A stretch of DNA of 64,000 bases from Sporomusaceae bacterium. Lineage in GTDB: Bacteria > Bacillota > Negativicutes > UBA1444. Of this stretch, positions 63,466 to 64,000 are shown piece by piece. The stretch spans positions 62,001-126,000 of the forward strand of contig JAHDPL010000014.1 of the NCBI GenBank assembly GCA_018434355.1. The letters are read 5' to 3'. Under the pieces are notes generated by a model. It was not told the DNA's origin, ran no database searches, and worked only from the letters and a program-made list of their open reading frames with translations. The translations under genes were made by a program, and so were the position numbers. The stretch's first letter is position 1. Every line of letters begins with the position of its first letter.

Positions 63466-64000
63466 TTGAAAGTATCTTGTTTCTCTGCGTTCAGTCGGCG
63501 TACCGTCCTCGCGTTAACAATCCTGCTCGGCATCTTCCTGATTCCTGCGTTTGATACAGTTGCTTTGGCCGCCGAAGCAGCTGGCGAAGCGCCCGATCTT
63601 GGCAAAATATTGCCGGTGTGGATGGTGATGCCGTTCGTTGGCATTCTTTTATCCATCGCTCTCGGCCCATTGGTCAACGTACACTGGTGGGAGCATAATC
63701 AGGCAAAGGTCAGTCTGTTCTGGGCTATGGCATTTTTTCTGCCTTTCTCTCTCCTGCTGGATTTTTCGTCAGGAATCTACTATTCACTGCATGTCTATAT
63801 CATCGACTATATCCCGTTCATCATCCTGTTAGCCAGCCTGTTCGTCATCTCAGGCGGAATCATCATCCGCGGTTCGCTGAAAGGGACACCGCTGTTCAAT
63901 TCAGGCCTGATTTTACTCGGCACGCTACTGGCCAGCTGGATTGGCACGACCGGTGCATCAATGCTGCTGATCCGGCCGATCATACGGGCCAATGAGTTCC
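63466..64000 (+). CDS. Ion-transporter-superfamily membrane protein (5' part)
   Basis: First 178 codons of a gene that runs off the window. The start is TTG 63466, 6 nt after AAGGGGGAG. The product has an N-terminal signal-like helix (about 12-36) and then helices consistent with NhaD/CitMHS transporters. LPVWMVMPFVGILLSIALGPLVN, GGIIIRGSLKGTPLFNSG and SWIGTTGASMLLIRPIIRANEF resemble Na+/H+ antiporters of the NhaD type. Substrate is not settled. It was missed by stop-to-stop frame calling because no stop is present in the window. Confidence 0.75.
   Translation, partial: MKVSCFSAFSRRTVLALTILLGIFLIPAFDTVALAAEAAGEAPDLGKILPVWMVMPFVGILLSIALGPLVNVHWWEHNQAKVSLFWAMAFFLPFSLLLDFSSGIYYSLHVYIIDYIPFIILLASLFVISGGIIIRGSLKGTPLFNSGLILLGTLLASWIGTTGASMLLIRPIIRANEF

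Overview
The window reads as chromosome of an anaerobic, probably diderm Firmicute. Negativicutes, in or near the Sporomusaceae, is my best guess, inferred from gene order and style rather than from a marker phylogeny. Supporting signs are strong AGGAGG-type ribosome sites, frequent TTG/GTG starts, the glycolytic run gap-pgk-tpiA-gpmI-eno followed by secG, the Firmicute order secG-carboxylesterase-rnr-smpB-ssrA, a K+-type membrane pyrophosphatase, a CBS-domain pyrophosphatase, an Lsa-type ABC-F protein and cytochrome bd. No phage, insertion sequence, transposase, integrase or CRISPR array is visible.

Layout. 1-5.6 kb: secreted PsbP-like protein, orphan Rossmann protein, tRNA-Val and tRNA-Glu, M29 aminopeptidase, spermidine synthase coupled to a zinc-ribbon protein, and a DUF401 membrane protein. 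5.6-12.1 kb: lower glycolysis operon and secG. 12.2-16 kb: membrane pyrophosphatase and a soluble CBS-pyrophosphatase, convergent on a shared terminator. 16.1-22.7 kb: esterase, secreted protein, thioesterase, RNase R, SmpB, PLP decarboxylase, tmRNA. 22.7-30.7 kb: accessory stretch after ssrA, with an inverted-repeat element, an apparently 5'-truncated GGDEF gene, several small secreted domain proteins, an acyltransferase, a hydrolase and an Lsa-type ABC-F gene behind a convincing ribosome-stalling attenuator. 30.7-36.5 kb, minus strand: lysA, a three-gene operon (repeat protein, MoxR ATPase, metallopeptidase-VWA protein) and a secreted GH64-like protein.

36.7-42.6 kb: export operon (FtsX-type permease, membrane fusion protein, an ABC ATPase fused to a PAS-like domain, a GNAT-like protein). 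42.6-50.8 kb: PhnD-like binding protein, histidine kinase and response regulator, followed by an iron/organophosphate-type importer with one binding protein, one double permease and two ATPases. 50.9-54.8 kb: a lone dGTP/dATP diphosphohydrolase-like gene, then a tight operon of two amidohydrolase-family proteins (the second lacking most metal ligands) and two STAS proteins (the first with Glu at the phosphorylation site), then a secreted hydrolase. 54.9-64 kb: dbpA-like helicase, quinone reductase, cydABDC, and the 5' part of an ion-transporter gene behind a structured leader.

The strongest candidates for something new are the Lsa leader attenuator, the PAS-ABC ATPase fusion, the STAS/amidohydrolase operon and the MoxR/VWA/repeat-protein operon.
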